From assembly GCF_004323735.1 (NCBI RefSeq), contig NZ_CP036455.1, forward strand, positions 5,327,101 to 5,391,100: 64,000 nt of DNA, written 5' to 3'. Source of the stretch: Streptomonospora litoralis (GTDB taxonomy: Bacteria > Actinomycetota > Actinomycetes > Streptosporangiales > Streptosporangiaceae). The stretch's first letter is position 1. Every line of letters begins with the position of its first letter. Both the position numbers and the translations under genes were made by a program. The notes under the pieces are model-generated. The model did no database searches. It worked only from the letters and a program-made list of their open reading frames with translations, and was not told where the DNA came from. Shown piece by piece: positions 38,542-46,554 of the stretch.

Positions 38542-39204
38542 GTGACCACGATCGGCATCATCGGAGCGGGTGAAGTGGGCACCCAGCTCGCCCGCGCAGC
38601 CGTCACCCACGATTACCAGGTCGTCATCGCCAATTCACGGGGACCGGAAACGCTGACGCATCTCGCCGACGATCTCGGACCCTCGGCCCGAGCCGCGCCG
38701 GCGGCCGACGCCGCCGAAGCGGGCGACTTCGTGATCATCGCCGTCCCCCTCAAACTGGTCAACGACATGCCTGTGCAGCAGCTGGCCGACAAGATCGTGC
38801 TCGACACCAACAACTACATGCCCTGGCGCGACGGCCACTTCCAGCCCATCGACTCGGGGGAGAAGACCGTGCACGAGCTGCGGCAGGAGCACTTGCCCAC
38901 CTCAAAGGTCGCCAAGGCATTCACCCACATCCAGGCTCCGCGCCTTTTCCTCTCCGCCAGCGCCCCGGGCACTCCCGGTCGGCACGCTCTCTCGGTCTCC
39001 AGCAACTACGCCGAGGCGGTGGAGCTGGTCACGCACCTGTACGACGAGTTCGGATTCGACACCGTCGACAACAGTCCACTCAGCGAGTCCTGGCGAAGCG
39101 ACCCGGGCCAACCTGCCTGGCTCTCGCACTCCCACCAGACGCGCGAGCAACTCGCTGCCAACCTGGCCGGCGCCCGCCGGATCAGGTACCCCGCCCGAGG
39201 CTGA
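38542..39204 (+). CDS. NADP(H)/F420H2 oxidoreductase-like NAD-binding protein
   Basis: A 220-residue Rossmann protein of the F420-NADP oxidoreductase family (PF03807): TIGIIGAGEVGTQLARAAV at the N-terminus, VVIANSRGPETL, FVIIAVPLKLV and KIVLDTNNYMPWRDG. Family members shuttle hydride between NADPH and F420 or reduce small substrates. The GTG start follows AAGGAG. Third gene after the XRE regulator, 198 bp behind the SnoaL-like gene, so it may have its own promoter. Confidence 0.85.
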   Translation: MTTIGIIGAGEVGTQLARAAVTHDYQVVIANSRGPETLTHLADDLGPSARAAPAADAAEAGDFVIIAVPLKLVNDMPVQQLADKIVLDTNNYMPWRDGHFQPIDSGEKTVHELRQEHLPTSKVAKAFTHIQAPRLFLSASAPGTPGRHALSVSSNYAEAVELVTHLYDEFGFDTVDNSPLSESWRSDPGQPAWLSHSHQTREQLAANLAGARRIRYPARG

Positions 39205-39239
39205 TCCTGGCGTCCGACCTGCCGGTCCACTCGCCACGC

Positions 39240-39566
39240 AGTGCGTGAGGTAGCGCAGTTCGGACGCCGCGCGGCGGGCACGGTGGGCGCGGGCCGGCTC
39301 CGCACCCGCACCTCGTGCTGGTGCGGGCTTTGTTCGACGGCGAGCACCGCCACCACGCCGCCTGCGGGCGCGGGGGCGTGCTGCAGGGCGTTGGCCAGCA
39401 GTTCATCGGCCACCAGAACGATGCCGTCGCCGCGGTCGGTGGGTGCGAGCGTGCGGACGATCCAGGACCGGGCGGCGGGAACCTCGGCCGCATCGGCGGA
39501 TAGCCCCGGACGGCGATACGTGCGCCGCGTCACCGTCGTGAGCGTCGCTGTCGGGCAATAGGGCAT
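39240..39566 (-). pseudogene. truncated anti-sigma-type ATP-binding protein (HATPase_c_2)
   Basis: The first part is well formed: AAEVPAARSWIVRTLAPTD and DGIVLVADELLANALQHAPA contain the helix and the N-box of RsbW/SpoIIAB-like ATPases. After VRVRSRPAPTVPAARR the family sequence ends; the ATP-lid glycine motifs are missing and the frame continues antisense into the neighbouring gene. Length and end indicate a 3' truncation. Confidence 0.6.
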
Positions 39567-39741
39567 GGCGAGTGCGCCTACTCGGCGGGCGGCTGTGTGG
39601 TGCAGCCGCCACCCAGGCGCACCTCTTATTGCCTGGTCAACGTGTTCTTCCGAGTTTTCTCCGCCCTTTCCCGGTCTCCCGCGGACAGCGCGGTGCTCGG
39701 CTGTCGACCCTCGTTGGAGCTCCGGCCATCGGATGCGGCGC

Positions 39742-39759
39742 GTTGCTCCGTCGGTGCTC
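39742..39759. repeat. 18-bp direct repeat, left copy
   Basis: GTTGCTCCGTCGGTGCTC, repeated exactly at 40102-40119. Flanking bases are partly similar too (CCGG..ATCG upstream). The pair brackets tRNA-Lys. Confidence 0.7.
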
Positions 39760-39969
39760 GTATGTTGAGGAGCGCCAGGTCGCTGGCCCGGTGTCGCGCC
39801 GGCTCCCCGACACCGGGCTGCGCCCGAACCCGGCCGGCTCAGTCCGGGAGCGCGTGCGCGACTATCGCGGCACCGACGGGGCAGAGGCGCTGTCTGTGCA
39901 GGTCAGCGGACTGCAAATGGCGCCTGCTGTGGTGCAGCATCCACCAACTCGGACGGGTATACTCGTCGC

Positions 39970-40042
39970 GGGCCGTTAGCTCAATTGGCAGAGCTGCTGA
40001 CTTTTAATCAGTAGGTTCCGGGTTCGAGCCCCGGGCGGCCTA
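39970..40042 (+). tRNA. tRNA-Lys (TTT)
   Basis: A 73-nt cloverleaf: acceptor GGGCCGT with GCGGCCT (wobble at both ends), D-arm AGCTCAATTGGCAGAGC, anticodon loop ACTTTTAAT giving TTT, T-arm CCGGGTTCGAGCCCCGG, discriminator A. No CCA encoded. It sits alone inside a decayed region. Confidence 0.95.
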
Positions 40043-40101
40043 CTCGTTTTCCCAGGTCACGCCCACCATATCTCCGCGGGTTGCCGGATATCGACGGCCG
40101 T

Positions 40102-40119
40102 GTTGCTCCGTCGGTGCTC
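40102..40119. repeat. 18-bp direct repeat, right copy
   Basis: Second exact copy of GTTGCTCCGTCGGTGCTC, 360 bp from the first, on the other side of tRNA-Lys. It could be a duplicated promoter element or a trace of recombination. Confidence 0.7.
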
Positions 40120-40349
40120 TTATTGCAGCACCGTGTCGATTATGCAGGTCACCCGCCGACGAGCCGCCAGCCGACAGCCCGAGAACCCCGGCTCCGCCGA
40201 TTCCCACTGGAGCAAAACGGAGCGACTGGGACACTGCGGCAGAACCGTCCTCGCCCCTGAGCCAGGGCGGCCCATTCCTGCTGAGATCGACACGCCGGAG
40301 CCGGGCGGCGACCTGCGCTTTGCCACCATCGGAGGGCAGGCGTGATCAT

Positions 40350-40740
40350 CAGGAAGGATGTCGTCCAGGCCCTCTCGCGTCGCGCTCGACGTGGCGGATG
40401 GCCACATAGGCCCCGGAGGTAGGTGCTCCAGGTAGCGCCGCACCAGCGCGTAGGGCGCCTGCTCGTCCTTGAGAACGTGCAGCACCGCCACCAGCAGCAG
40501 CCCGACCGGCCGCGGCAGGTCGAGGCGCCCGGTGACTTCCGGGTGGGCGAAGACCGTCTCCGGTTCGCGCATGTCGGCCTCGACCACTCCCGTCATATCG
40601 GGGCGGTCTGCCAGCAGCGCCTCGGCGTGGACCCGAACCACGGGGTCGTGGTCGACAATGACCACCCGGGCCTCGGGGTGATGGTGCCGGGCGACCTCGT
40701 GCACTGGGCCTTCGGCGGGCAGTCCCGCGCCGATGTCCCA
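40350..40740 (-). pseudogene. internal fragment of a DUF574 SAM-dependent methyltransferase
   Basis: The peptide DIGAGLPAEGPVHEVARHHH, then EARVVIVDHDPVVRVHAEAL, ADMREPETVFAHPEV and PVGLLLVAVLHVL matches the middle of the DUF574 family (compare DIGTGLPTVDNTHEVAQ in the intact protein at 53773). The N-terminal HSARIWNYWLGG part is absent. Near 40410 the frame shifts and the AIRHVERDAR continuation is in another frame. Both ends are lost. Confidence 0.72.
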
Positions 40741-40754
40741 CTTGGCCGCCGAGG

Positions 40755-40985
40755 CCCCGCCGCACTGGCGTGGCTGGAGCGCGCCCGCCAGTTGGACGAT
40801 CACAACGAGTCCGTCTACAGGAACTGATGCGCGCCCACGCCCGCAACGACCGCCCCGACGAGGTGACCCGCGTCTGCACCCTGCTGCAGCAGGCCCTGGG
40901 CACCATTTGGCGCCGCGCCCAGTCCGGCCAGCACGCACCTTCTCGAGGAACTGACGTCGCTGAGCCTGGCCGCAGCGAGAAAGCC
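40755..40985 (+). pseudogene. fragment of a BTAD-type regulator domain
   Basis: AALAWLERARQLDDHNESVY in one frame continues after a +1 shift as LMRAHARNDRPDEVTRVCTL and LQQAL, then a further frame gives HLLEELTSLSLAAA. Together these match the C-terminal part of a bacterial transcriptional activator (BTAD) domain. Two frameshifts and missing flanks show decay. It abuts the DUF574 fragment at about 40740. Confidence 0.5.
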
Positions 40986-41076
40986 GGTGCGGCCCCGCCC
41001 CCGCCTTCAGCGATGATGTGGCGCGTCGGCCTTAACCACCCGCCTGGACCGCATGTGGCTCACGTGTTGCCGGTCA

Positions 41077-41241
41077 TCACGTTCGGAGCCGAGAACGGTA
41101 CTCGCCCGGGGGTATTCCTCTGGCACGTCGGAAAGCGCGGCTGAAAGCGTGCGGGGTGGCATAGCCGACCGCGCCGGAGATCGACTCGACCGGCTCGTCG
41201 GTGTCGCGGAGCCGGCCGGACGCCAGATCCATGCGCCACGG
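41077..41241 (-). pseudogene. C-terminal fragment of an AraC-family regulator
   Basis: One minus-strand frame, ending at a TGA (41077-41079), encodes WRMDLASGRLRDTDEPVESI followed by SGAVGYATPHAFSRAFRRAR and GIPPGEYR. This is the second helix-turn-helix and end of AraC/XylS proteins. Everything upstream is replaced by TnpB sequence, joined at about 41242. No start codon context suggests expression. Confidence 0.72.
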
Positions 41242-42089
41242 CGTCACAGATCCCCGTCAGGTCTTCCAGGGCGATACCGGCCGAGGTGCGTTCAGCCTCG
41301 GTCACGATCTGCTTGGCGATGACGTGGTTGGTGTTCGCAACGTGGCGCGCTTCCCTGCGCCGCCGCGTCTTCAGCCGGCGTTTCGCCGATGTCGTCTTCT
41401 TGGCCTGGAGTTCGGCCCGCAGGGCGGCCTGGCGCTTGCGGTGGCGGTTCAGGCCCCGCCCGGCCGCCCGGTAGCCGGTGGAGGTGGTCGCGATGTTGGC
41501 GATGCCCAGATCCACACCGATGAACCCCTCCGGCGAATACTGCTCGGCCTCGGCCACCTCGCAGGTGGCCATCAGGTAGAACACGCCGCCGCGTTCGACC
41601 AGATCCGAATCGCCCTGCCGGTGCTCTACCAACATCTTGAGCGCCTCCGGTGCGCAGGCGAAGCCCACGTTCTTCAACCGGCCCGCGGTGGTCCAGACGG
41701 AGACGGTCCGCTGGTCGTAGCGCCAGCTCAAACACCGGTCGTCGAAGGGGTGGGGCGGCCTCGGGCCGGAAGGCGACCGGCGCGGACTCGGCCTTTTGGC
41801 GGCGCTTCGAACCGGGTCTGCCGAGGTGGCCGGCCCGGATATCGGCCGCCAGCGTCGTGTAGGCGTCGCGGACCTTCTTGATGGTGTGCTGGGCCGCCTG
41901 GGCGCCCAGACCTTGGGAGCGCAGGCCGGCGTAGGTGTGCTTGCGCAGCTCGTACTCACGCGGCACACCGAGCTCGAAGGCCACCGCCCAGACCCGGTTG
42001 GCGGCCTCGTTGAGGGTGCGCAGGGTCGCTGACAGCGCGGACGCCTGTGCGGCATCGGGCACCAGTTTGACCTGCACGACGAGCTTCAC
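41242..42089 (-). pseudogene. TnpB (IS200/IS605 OrfB) remnant, frameshifted and 3'-truncated
   Basis: The N-terminal part (QVKLVPDAAQASALSATLRT, VPREYELRKHTYAGLRSQGL) reads from GTG 42089. Near 41750 the frame shifts by one. The middle part then continues: FVGVDLG-type motif FIGVDLGIANIATTSTGYRA with the first RuvC Asp, and TSAGIALEDLTGI with the RuvC Glu. The zinc-finger region and third catalytic Asp are gone, replaced by the AraC fragment. It is therefore inactive as a nuclease. No adjacent TnpA was found. Confidence 0.8.
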
Positions 42090-42190
42090 AGCGGCGATCC
42101 TACGATCACCGCCGCCCCGATAGGGGCCGAACGCCGAAATCCGCAGGCGTGCTCGTATTCGGGGCAGGGCCGTGATGAGAAGCGATTCCT

Positions 42191-42210
42191 CCCGGCTCTG
42201 CAGAGCCGGG
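42191..42210 (-). terminator. perfect 20-bp palindrome between TnpB remnant and MFS gene
   Basis: CCCGGCTCTGCAGAGCCGGG folds into a 10-bp arm hairpin 100 bp past the MFS stop. It could terminate the hydrolase/MFS transcript. The flanks on the minus strand (GAGGAGC before, GAGGAATCGC after) also resemble the right-end hairpin of IS605-type elements, so it may be an insertion-sequence end instead. Confidence 0.5.
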
Positions 42211-42309
42211 GCTCCTCGCTAGAATCAGCTGAACCCCGCCCCGTGCGGGAGCACGACGGCGGGCGCGTCGAAGGCGTCGAAGTCGATGTTCTCGCTGGGG
42301 CACCGGCCT

Positions 42310-43710
42310 TCAGGGGCCGGTCGGGGAGGAGCTTTCGCGGCCCAACCGCAGGCTGATCACGGCCGTGAGTGTGAAGACCCCGGTCTGGTACAGCATCGCG
42401 TGCCAGAATGCGCCGCCGGAGTCCGCGGCGGGCGCGAGGTAGGCGAGGGATGCCAGCGTGATGCCGATGGACCCGCCGAGCTGCTGCGCGGTGGGCAGCA
42501 GCCCGGAGAGCGACCCGGTTGTCTCCGCGCTCGTGCGCGCCAGCACCAGGGAGAACACCGAGGCGGTGAAGACTCCGAATGCCGCGCCGCCCGCAGCCAG
42601 CAGCGGCGCCGCCCCGAGGGCCGACGCGGTGCCGAGCAGAGGGGCGAGACCGGCCATGACCGCCGCCAGCACCAGCGCCGACGCCGTCAGCAGCCGCGAG
42701 CCGTGGCGACGGGCCAGGACCGGGGCGCACCGGCTGCCGACGACGGCCGCGGCGGCGAAGGGCGTCGACAGTGCGGCGGCCGCCAGTGCGGAATAGCCCG
42801 CGGCCTGCTGGAGGTGCAGGAGCAGCAGGAAGGTGAACGACGGCACCCCGGCGTTGAAGACGAAGACCAGCAGGATGCCCGATCGCGCGGTCCGCGCGCG
42901 CAGGGCGGCGGGATGGATCAGCGGGGCCGCGCCGCGGCGCTGCGACGCGGCGAAGCACGCCAGCACCAACGCGCTGCCGCCGAGGCTGACCAGGGTCCAC
43001 GGCGGCCATCCCGCGTTCGGACCGAGAGCGAGCGGGAGGATCAGCATCCCGAACCCGGCCGTAGCGAGTATCGCGCCGACCGCGTCGATCCGCAGCCCAG
43101 GGGCCGGACGCGACCGCGGCAGCGCCCGTGCCCCCGCCAGCGCTGCCAGCGCCACCGGAACGTTCGCCAGAAAGACCGTCCGCCAGCCCAGCCCCAGCAG
43201 GTCCGCGCCGAGCAGCAGCCCGCCCAGCAGTGGGCCGGCGAGTGAGGCGACCCCCATCGTCGCCCCGTACAGACCCAGCGCGTGGGCCCGCCGACCGGTG
43301 GGAACGGCCGTCTGGATGATGGAGAGGACCTGGGGGGCGACGAGCCCGCTGCCCGCGCCCTGCACGAGGCGAGCCGCGATCAGCGCGGCCGCTGTAGGCG
43401 CGAACGCGCACGCTGCGGAGGCGAGCGCGAAGACGGCCGTGCCGACGGCGAACAGGCGGCGGTAGCCGTAGCGGTCGCCGAGCCGCGCGGCGGTGATCAG
43501 CAGGCACGCGTAGGTGAGGGTGTAGCCGGCGAGCAAGAGTTGCACCTCGCCCGGCCCGGCGTCCAGACCGCGCTGGATCGCCGGGGCGGCCACCTGCGCG
43601 ATCGTCACGCTGAGCAGCTGCACGAAGGTGGCACCGAGCACGACGGGCAGCACGAGCTTCGATTCGGCGGAACCGGCGGCCCGGGGTGCCGGCGGGCGTG
43701 CGGCGTTCAC
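42310..43710 (-). CDS. MFS transporter, DHA2 (QacA/EmrB) type
   Basis: A 466-residue drug:H+ antiporter-like protein with about 14 hydrophobic helices. VQLLSVTIAQVAAPAIQRGL, LGDRYGYRRLFAVGTAVFAL (motif A) and GPLLGGLLLG (motif C-like) are visible. The GTG start overlaps the stop of the upstream hydrolase as GTGA, implying translational coupling. With the divergent LysR regulator this forms a detoxification-type cassette: hydrolase plus exporter. Substrate unknown. Confidence 0.9.
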   Translation of the reverse strand: MNAARPPAPRAAGSAESKLVLPVVLGATFVQLLSVTIAQVAAPAIQRGLDAGPGEVQLLLAGYTLTYACLLITAARLGDRYGYRRLFAVGTAVFALASAACAFAPTAAALIAARLVQGAGSGLVAPQVLSIIQTAVPTGRRAHALGLYGATMGVASLAGPLLGGLLLGADLLGLGWRTVFLANVPVALAALAGARALPRSRPAPGLRIDAVGAILATAGFGMLILPLALGPNAGWPPWTLVSLGGSALVLACFAASQRRGAAPLIHPAALRARTARSGILLVFVFNAGVPSFTFLLLLHLQQAAGYSALAAAALSTPFAAAAVVGSRCAPVLARRHGSRLLTASALVLAAVMAGLAPLLGTASALGAAPLLAAGGAAFGVFTASVFSLVLARTSAETTGSLSGLLPTAQQLGGSIGITLASLAYLAPAADSGGAFWHAMLYQTGVFTLTAVISLRLGRESSSPTGP

Positions 43711-44570
43711 GCGGACCGGTCGGCGGTGAGCGCCGCGGCCAACTCGCCGGGGCGCGCGGCGAACGGGCTGTGGCTTCCCGCAAGCGTCCGGACCGCGAAC
43801 GGGTTGGCGGGGAACCCGGCGTCGGCCTCGGCGATCATCAGGTCCTGGGTTTCGGTCGGCAGCGACCGGTCGCCGGCGCAGCGCAGGAACGTGCGCGGGA
43901 TGCGTCCCCAGCCCTGGGGCGTCAGGGTGACCGGGCTCGACGGGATGGCCATGGGCAGGTCGGGGCTCAGGGTCGTCCGCCACCGGTCGAAGCGGTCGGC
44001 GGGCATGTCGTGGTAATGGGTCCGGCGCAGCTCCGCGACGTAGGCGGGGTCGGTGGAGACGGGGTTGATCCGCACGGCGCCGACTTCGTCGGGGTCGGCG
44101 ACCGGCAGGCCGCCGCCGAGTGCGCCGGCGTTTTCGGGCGCGGACAGGTAGTCGTAGAAGCGAGGGCGCCCGGCCGGGACGAACGCGGACAGGTAGACGA
44201 TGCGGTCGACCAGTTCGGGGGCGCGTTCCGCGGCGAGGGACGCGGGCCCGCCCCCGGCGCTGTGGGCGACCAGGACGACGGTGCGAGCGCGCCCGCGCAC
44301 CGGCCGCAGCGTCTCCAGCACCGTGTCGGCGCACTCGTCCATCGACACCCCGGCCGCCTGTGATCTCTCCGTGCGCATTCCCGGTTGATTCGCGGCGAAG
44401 TAGCCGCTGGGCAGTGGGGCGGCGAACCCGTGGCCGGGCAGGTCGAGGGCGACGCTGGGCGCGCCGAGTGCGGCGAGCGAGCGCTGTGCGGGTCCCCAGT
44501 GGGCGGCGCCGTGCCAGGCGCCGTGGACGAGAACGAACAGCGTATCCATCGGTGCGGCTGTGGAAGGCAT
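43707..44570 (-). CDS. alpha/beta hydrolase
   Basis: A 287-residue esterase-like hydrolase. Oxyanion-hole region LVHGAWHGAAHW, nucleophile elbow VLVAHSAGGGPA (catalytic Ser), and catalytic His near AGSHSPFAARP. It is of the EstA/methylesterase-like branch (salicylate-binding-protein-2 type). An alternative start at MDTLFVLVHG (44549) is possible; 44570 has GGAATA before it. It is the first gene of the hydrolase-MFS pair and is divergent from a LysR regulator 98 bp away. Confidence 0.88.
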   Translation of the reverse strand: MPSTAAPMDTLFVLVHGAWHGAAHWGPAQRSLAALGAPSVALDLPGHGFAAPLPSGYFAANQPGMRTERSQAAGVSMDECADTVLETLRPVRGRARTVVLVAHSAGGGPASLAAERAPELVDRIVYLSAFVPAGRPRFYDYLSAPENAGALGGGLPVADPDEVGAVRINPVSTDPAYVAELRRTHYHDMPADRFDRWRTTLSPDLPMAIPSSPVTLTPQGWGRIPRTFLRCAGDRSLPTETQDLMIAEADAGFPANPFAVRTLAGSHSPFAARPGELAAALTADRSA

Positions 44571-44630
44571 GCCCGTATTCCACTGGCGATGGCGTCGGCT
44601 ATGTACGTGTATATCTACCTGTGCGGCGAA

Positions 44631-44649
44631 CGATATCTTAGAGGTATCG
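44631..44649. promoter_or_regulatory. LysR operator candidate
   Basis: CGATATC (44631-44637) and GGTATCG (44643-44649) form an imperfect inverted repeat with a 5-base centre, containing an ATAT-N-TAT core like the T-N11-A boxes of LysR proteins. It lies 20 bp before the lysR start in the divergent region. Confidence 0.5.
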
Positions 44650-44668
44650 CTGGAGGAGGGGAGTCGCC

Positions 44669-45652
44669 ATGGAGGCGCGGCACCTGCGCTACGCGGTGGC
44701 GCTCGCCGACCACCGGAGTTTCCGCCGCGCCGCGGCGACCGTCGGGATCGCGCAGCCGCCGCTGTCCAAGCAGATCGCGGCGCTGGAACGCGAGGTCGGC
44801 GCCCGGCTGTTCGACCGCACCGCGCGGGGCGTCGTCCCCACGGCCGCGGGCGAGGCGTTCATCGCCAGGGCGCGCCGGTCGCTGGCCGAGGCGTCGGCCG
44901 CCGCGATCGACGCCGCGCGTGCGGACCGCGGCGAGACGGGGCGGCTGAGCCTGGGGTTCGTCGCCTCCGCGCTGCTGGACCCGCTGCCCGCCGTGTTGAG
45001 CCGGTTCGGGACGCAGCGACCCGACGTGCGCCTGGTGCTGCACGAGATGGCGACGAGCCGGAGCACCGCCGCACTGGTCACGGGCGAATTGGACGTGGCC
45101 GTCGGGCTGGGGCCGCCGCGCGGAACGGGTGCGGAGTCGCTGGTTTCGGTCACCATCGGCCGCGATCACCTGGTGGCCGTGGTGGCGCGCACCCACGCCT
45201 ACGCGGGGCAGCGGACGGTCGCGCCGGAGCAGTTGCGGAATCAGCAGCTCATCGTCGCGCCGGGCGAGGACGAGCCGGCCATCGCCATCGGGCTGCGCCG
45301 GCTGCTCGGCCCCGATTCCTGGACGCTGGAAGCCGCCACGGTCGCCAGGGATGTCCACACCATCGCCGGCCTGGCGGCGTGCGGAGTCGGCGTGGGCCTG
45401 GGCCCCTCGCGCATGCGGCTGAACGCGCGGCCGGACGTCTGGATGTGCGACGTGTCGCCGCGTACCCGGCTGCCCGACCTGACCCTGTCGTTCCGCGCCG
45501 ACGACCGCTCCCGCGTGCTGGAGGCGTTCTTGGACACGATCCGGGCCGACTGCCCGGACGTCGGCGACGCCCTCGACCGGCGGCTGGACCACAGCGCTCC
45601 GTCCGACCGCGAGCCGCCCCTGCGTGAAGCCGGACCCGGGAAGGATCGCTGA
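44669..45652 (+). CDS. LysR-family transcriptional regulator
   Basis: A 327-residue regulator. The N-terminal winged HTH reads HLRYAVALADHRSFRRAAAT, GIAQPPLSKQIAALEREVGA and LFDRTARGVVPT. The effector domain (about 90-295) is a periplasmic-binding-protein fold. GGAGGAGGGG precedes the ATG. It is divergent from the hydrolase-MFS operon, its probable target. Confidence 0.95.
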   Translation: MEARHLRYAVALADHRSFRRAAATVGIAQPPLSKQIAALEREVGARLFDRTARGVVPTAAGEAFIARARRSLAEASAAAIDAARADRGETGRLSLGFVASALLDPLPAVLSRFGTQRPDVRLVLHEMATSRSTAALVTGELDVAVGLGPPRGTGAESLVSVTIGRDHLVAVVARTHAYAGQRTVAPEQLRNQQLIVAPGEDEPAIAIGLRRLLGPDSWTLEAATVARDVHTIAGLAACGVGVGLGPSRMRLNARPDVWMCDVSPRTRLPDLTLSFRADDRSRVLEAFLDTIRADCPDVGDALDRRLDHSAPSDREPPLREAGPGKDR

Positions 45653-45871
45653 GCGCAGCGGCGCCGACGCGCTGTCAGCAGGCGCGGCCGGCGGCCGGGC
45701 CGCTAGGCGACCGCTTTGGCGAACGAACGGAGATTCAGGTGCAGCGGGGCGAGCAGCTGATGAGCAGACGGCAGCCAGCGAGCGCGTCGCGGCCACACAG
45801 CACCCGATAGGTCGCCTGTGTGCCTGCGCACGCGGGGGACGGCACGCGTCGGGCGCGCCTGCGGGCCGGTG

Positions 45872-46480
45872 TCACGACCTGACGGCAGTGACGGCCTCGT
45901 CCCAAAGGTCTTCCAGCGAAACGGTGCCGTTGCGCTGTACCCATGCCTCGGTGGCGACGTCGAGGCAGGTCAGGGCGGTGGCGATGATCGCGGCGGCGTG
46001 GTGGGTGGCGCGCTTTTCGTCGATGTCGGCCGCGGCGCGCAATCGTCGGGTGAGTTCGGGCACGAGCATGTCCTGCCAAGCGAGGTGCTTTTCCAGGTGG
46101 CGTGCGCGCAGGGATGGCGCCTGGAACAGCATCCGGGCGATGCGCAGGTCTACCTCGGTGCCGGCCCAAGCTTCGTCGCGCAGCGCCAGAAGCGAGGCAC
46201 GGACCGCGATCCAGGGTTCTTCCTCGGGAGGGCGCTCGGCCAGTGCGGAACGGACGCGGTGTCCTCGGTCGATCAGGCCGCCCAGGACGACGTCCTCTTT
46301 GGTGGCGAAGTAGCGGAAGAACGAACGCCGGGAGATCCCGGCAGCCTCGGCGATCTGATCGACGGTGGTCTCCTCGAAGCCGTGCTCGAGGAAGAGGGAC
46401 ATGCCGGTCTCGGCGATCTCCCGGTGGATCGCACGGCGTGTGCGTTCTCGCAGACGGGGCTTGGCTTCTCCACTGTTCAC
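45872..46480 (-). CDS. TetR-family transcriptional regulator
   Basis: A 202-residue regulator starting at GTG. HTH: IHREIAETGMSLFLEHGFEE / TTVDQIAEAAGISRRSFFRY (about residues 18-57). The ligand domain resembles TetR_C members with EVDLRIARMLFQAPSLRARH. It is divergent from the SDR at 46555, 74 bp apart, with a perfect palindrome between them, so it is likely that gene's repressor. Confidence 0.93.
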   Translation of the reverse strand: MNSGEAKPRLRERTRRAIHREIAETGMSLFLEHGFEETTVDQIAEAAGISRRSFFRYFATKEDVVLGGLIDRGHRVRSALAERPPEEEPWIAVRASLLALRDEAWAGTEVDLRIARMLFQAPSLRARHLEKHLAWQDMLVPELTRRLRAAADIDEKRATHHAAAIIATALTCLDVATEAWVQRNGTVSLEDLWDEAVTAVRS

Positions 46481-46508
46481 GGGCTCAGCCTATAAGAAGA
46501 AGTCGCTT

Positions 46509-46526
46509 AGTGCCGTTTGTGGCACT
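46509..46526. promoter_or_regulatory. TetR operator candidate
   Basis: AGTGCCGTTTGTGGCACT: perfect 6-bp arms (AGTGCC/GGCACT) around a 6-base centre, located in the 74-bp gap between the divergent TetR and SDR genes. Confidence 0.7.
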
Positions 46527-46554
46527 CGGTGACAAGTTGGCATAAGGTGCTGCC

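Noticed and set aside
40142-40345. Small plus-strand open frame (MQVTRRRAAS...) after tRNA-Lys
   Set aside because: No ribosome-binding site or family motif, and it lies among gene fragments; not supported as a gene.
41242-42089. Functional TnpB nuclease
   Set aside because: There is a frameshift near 41750 and the C-terminal zinc finger and third RuvC Asp are replaced by AraC sequence.
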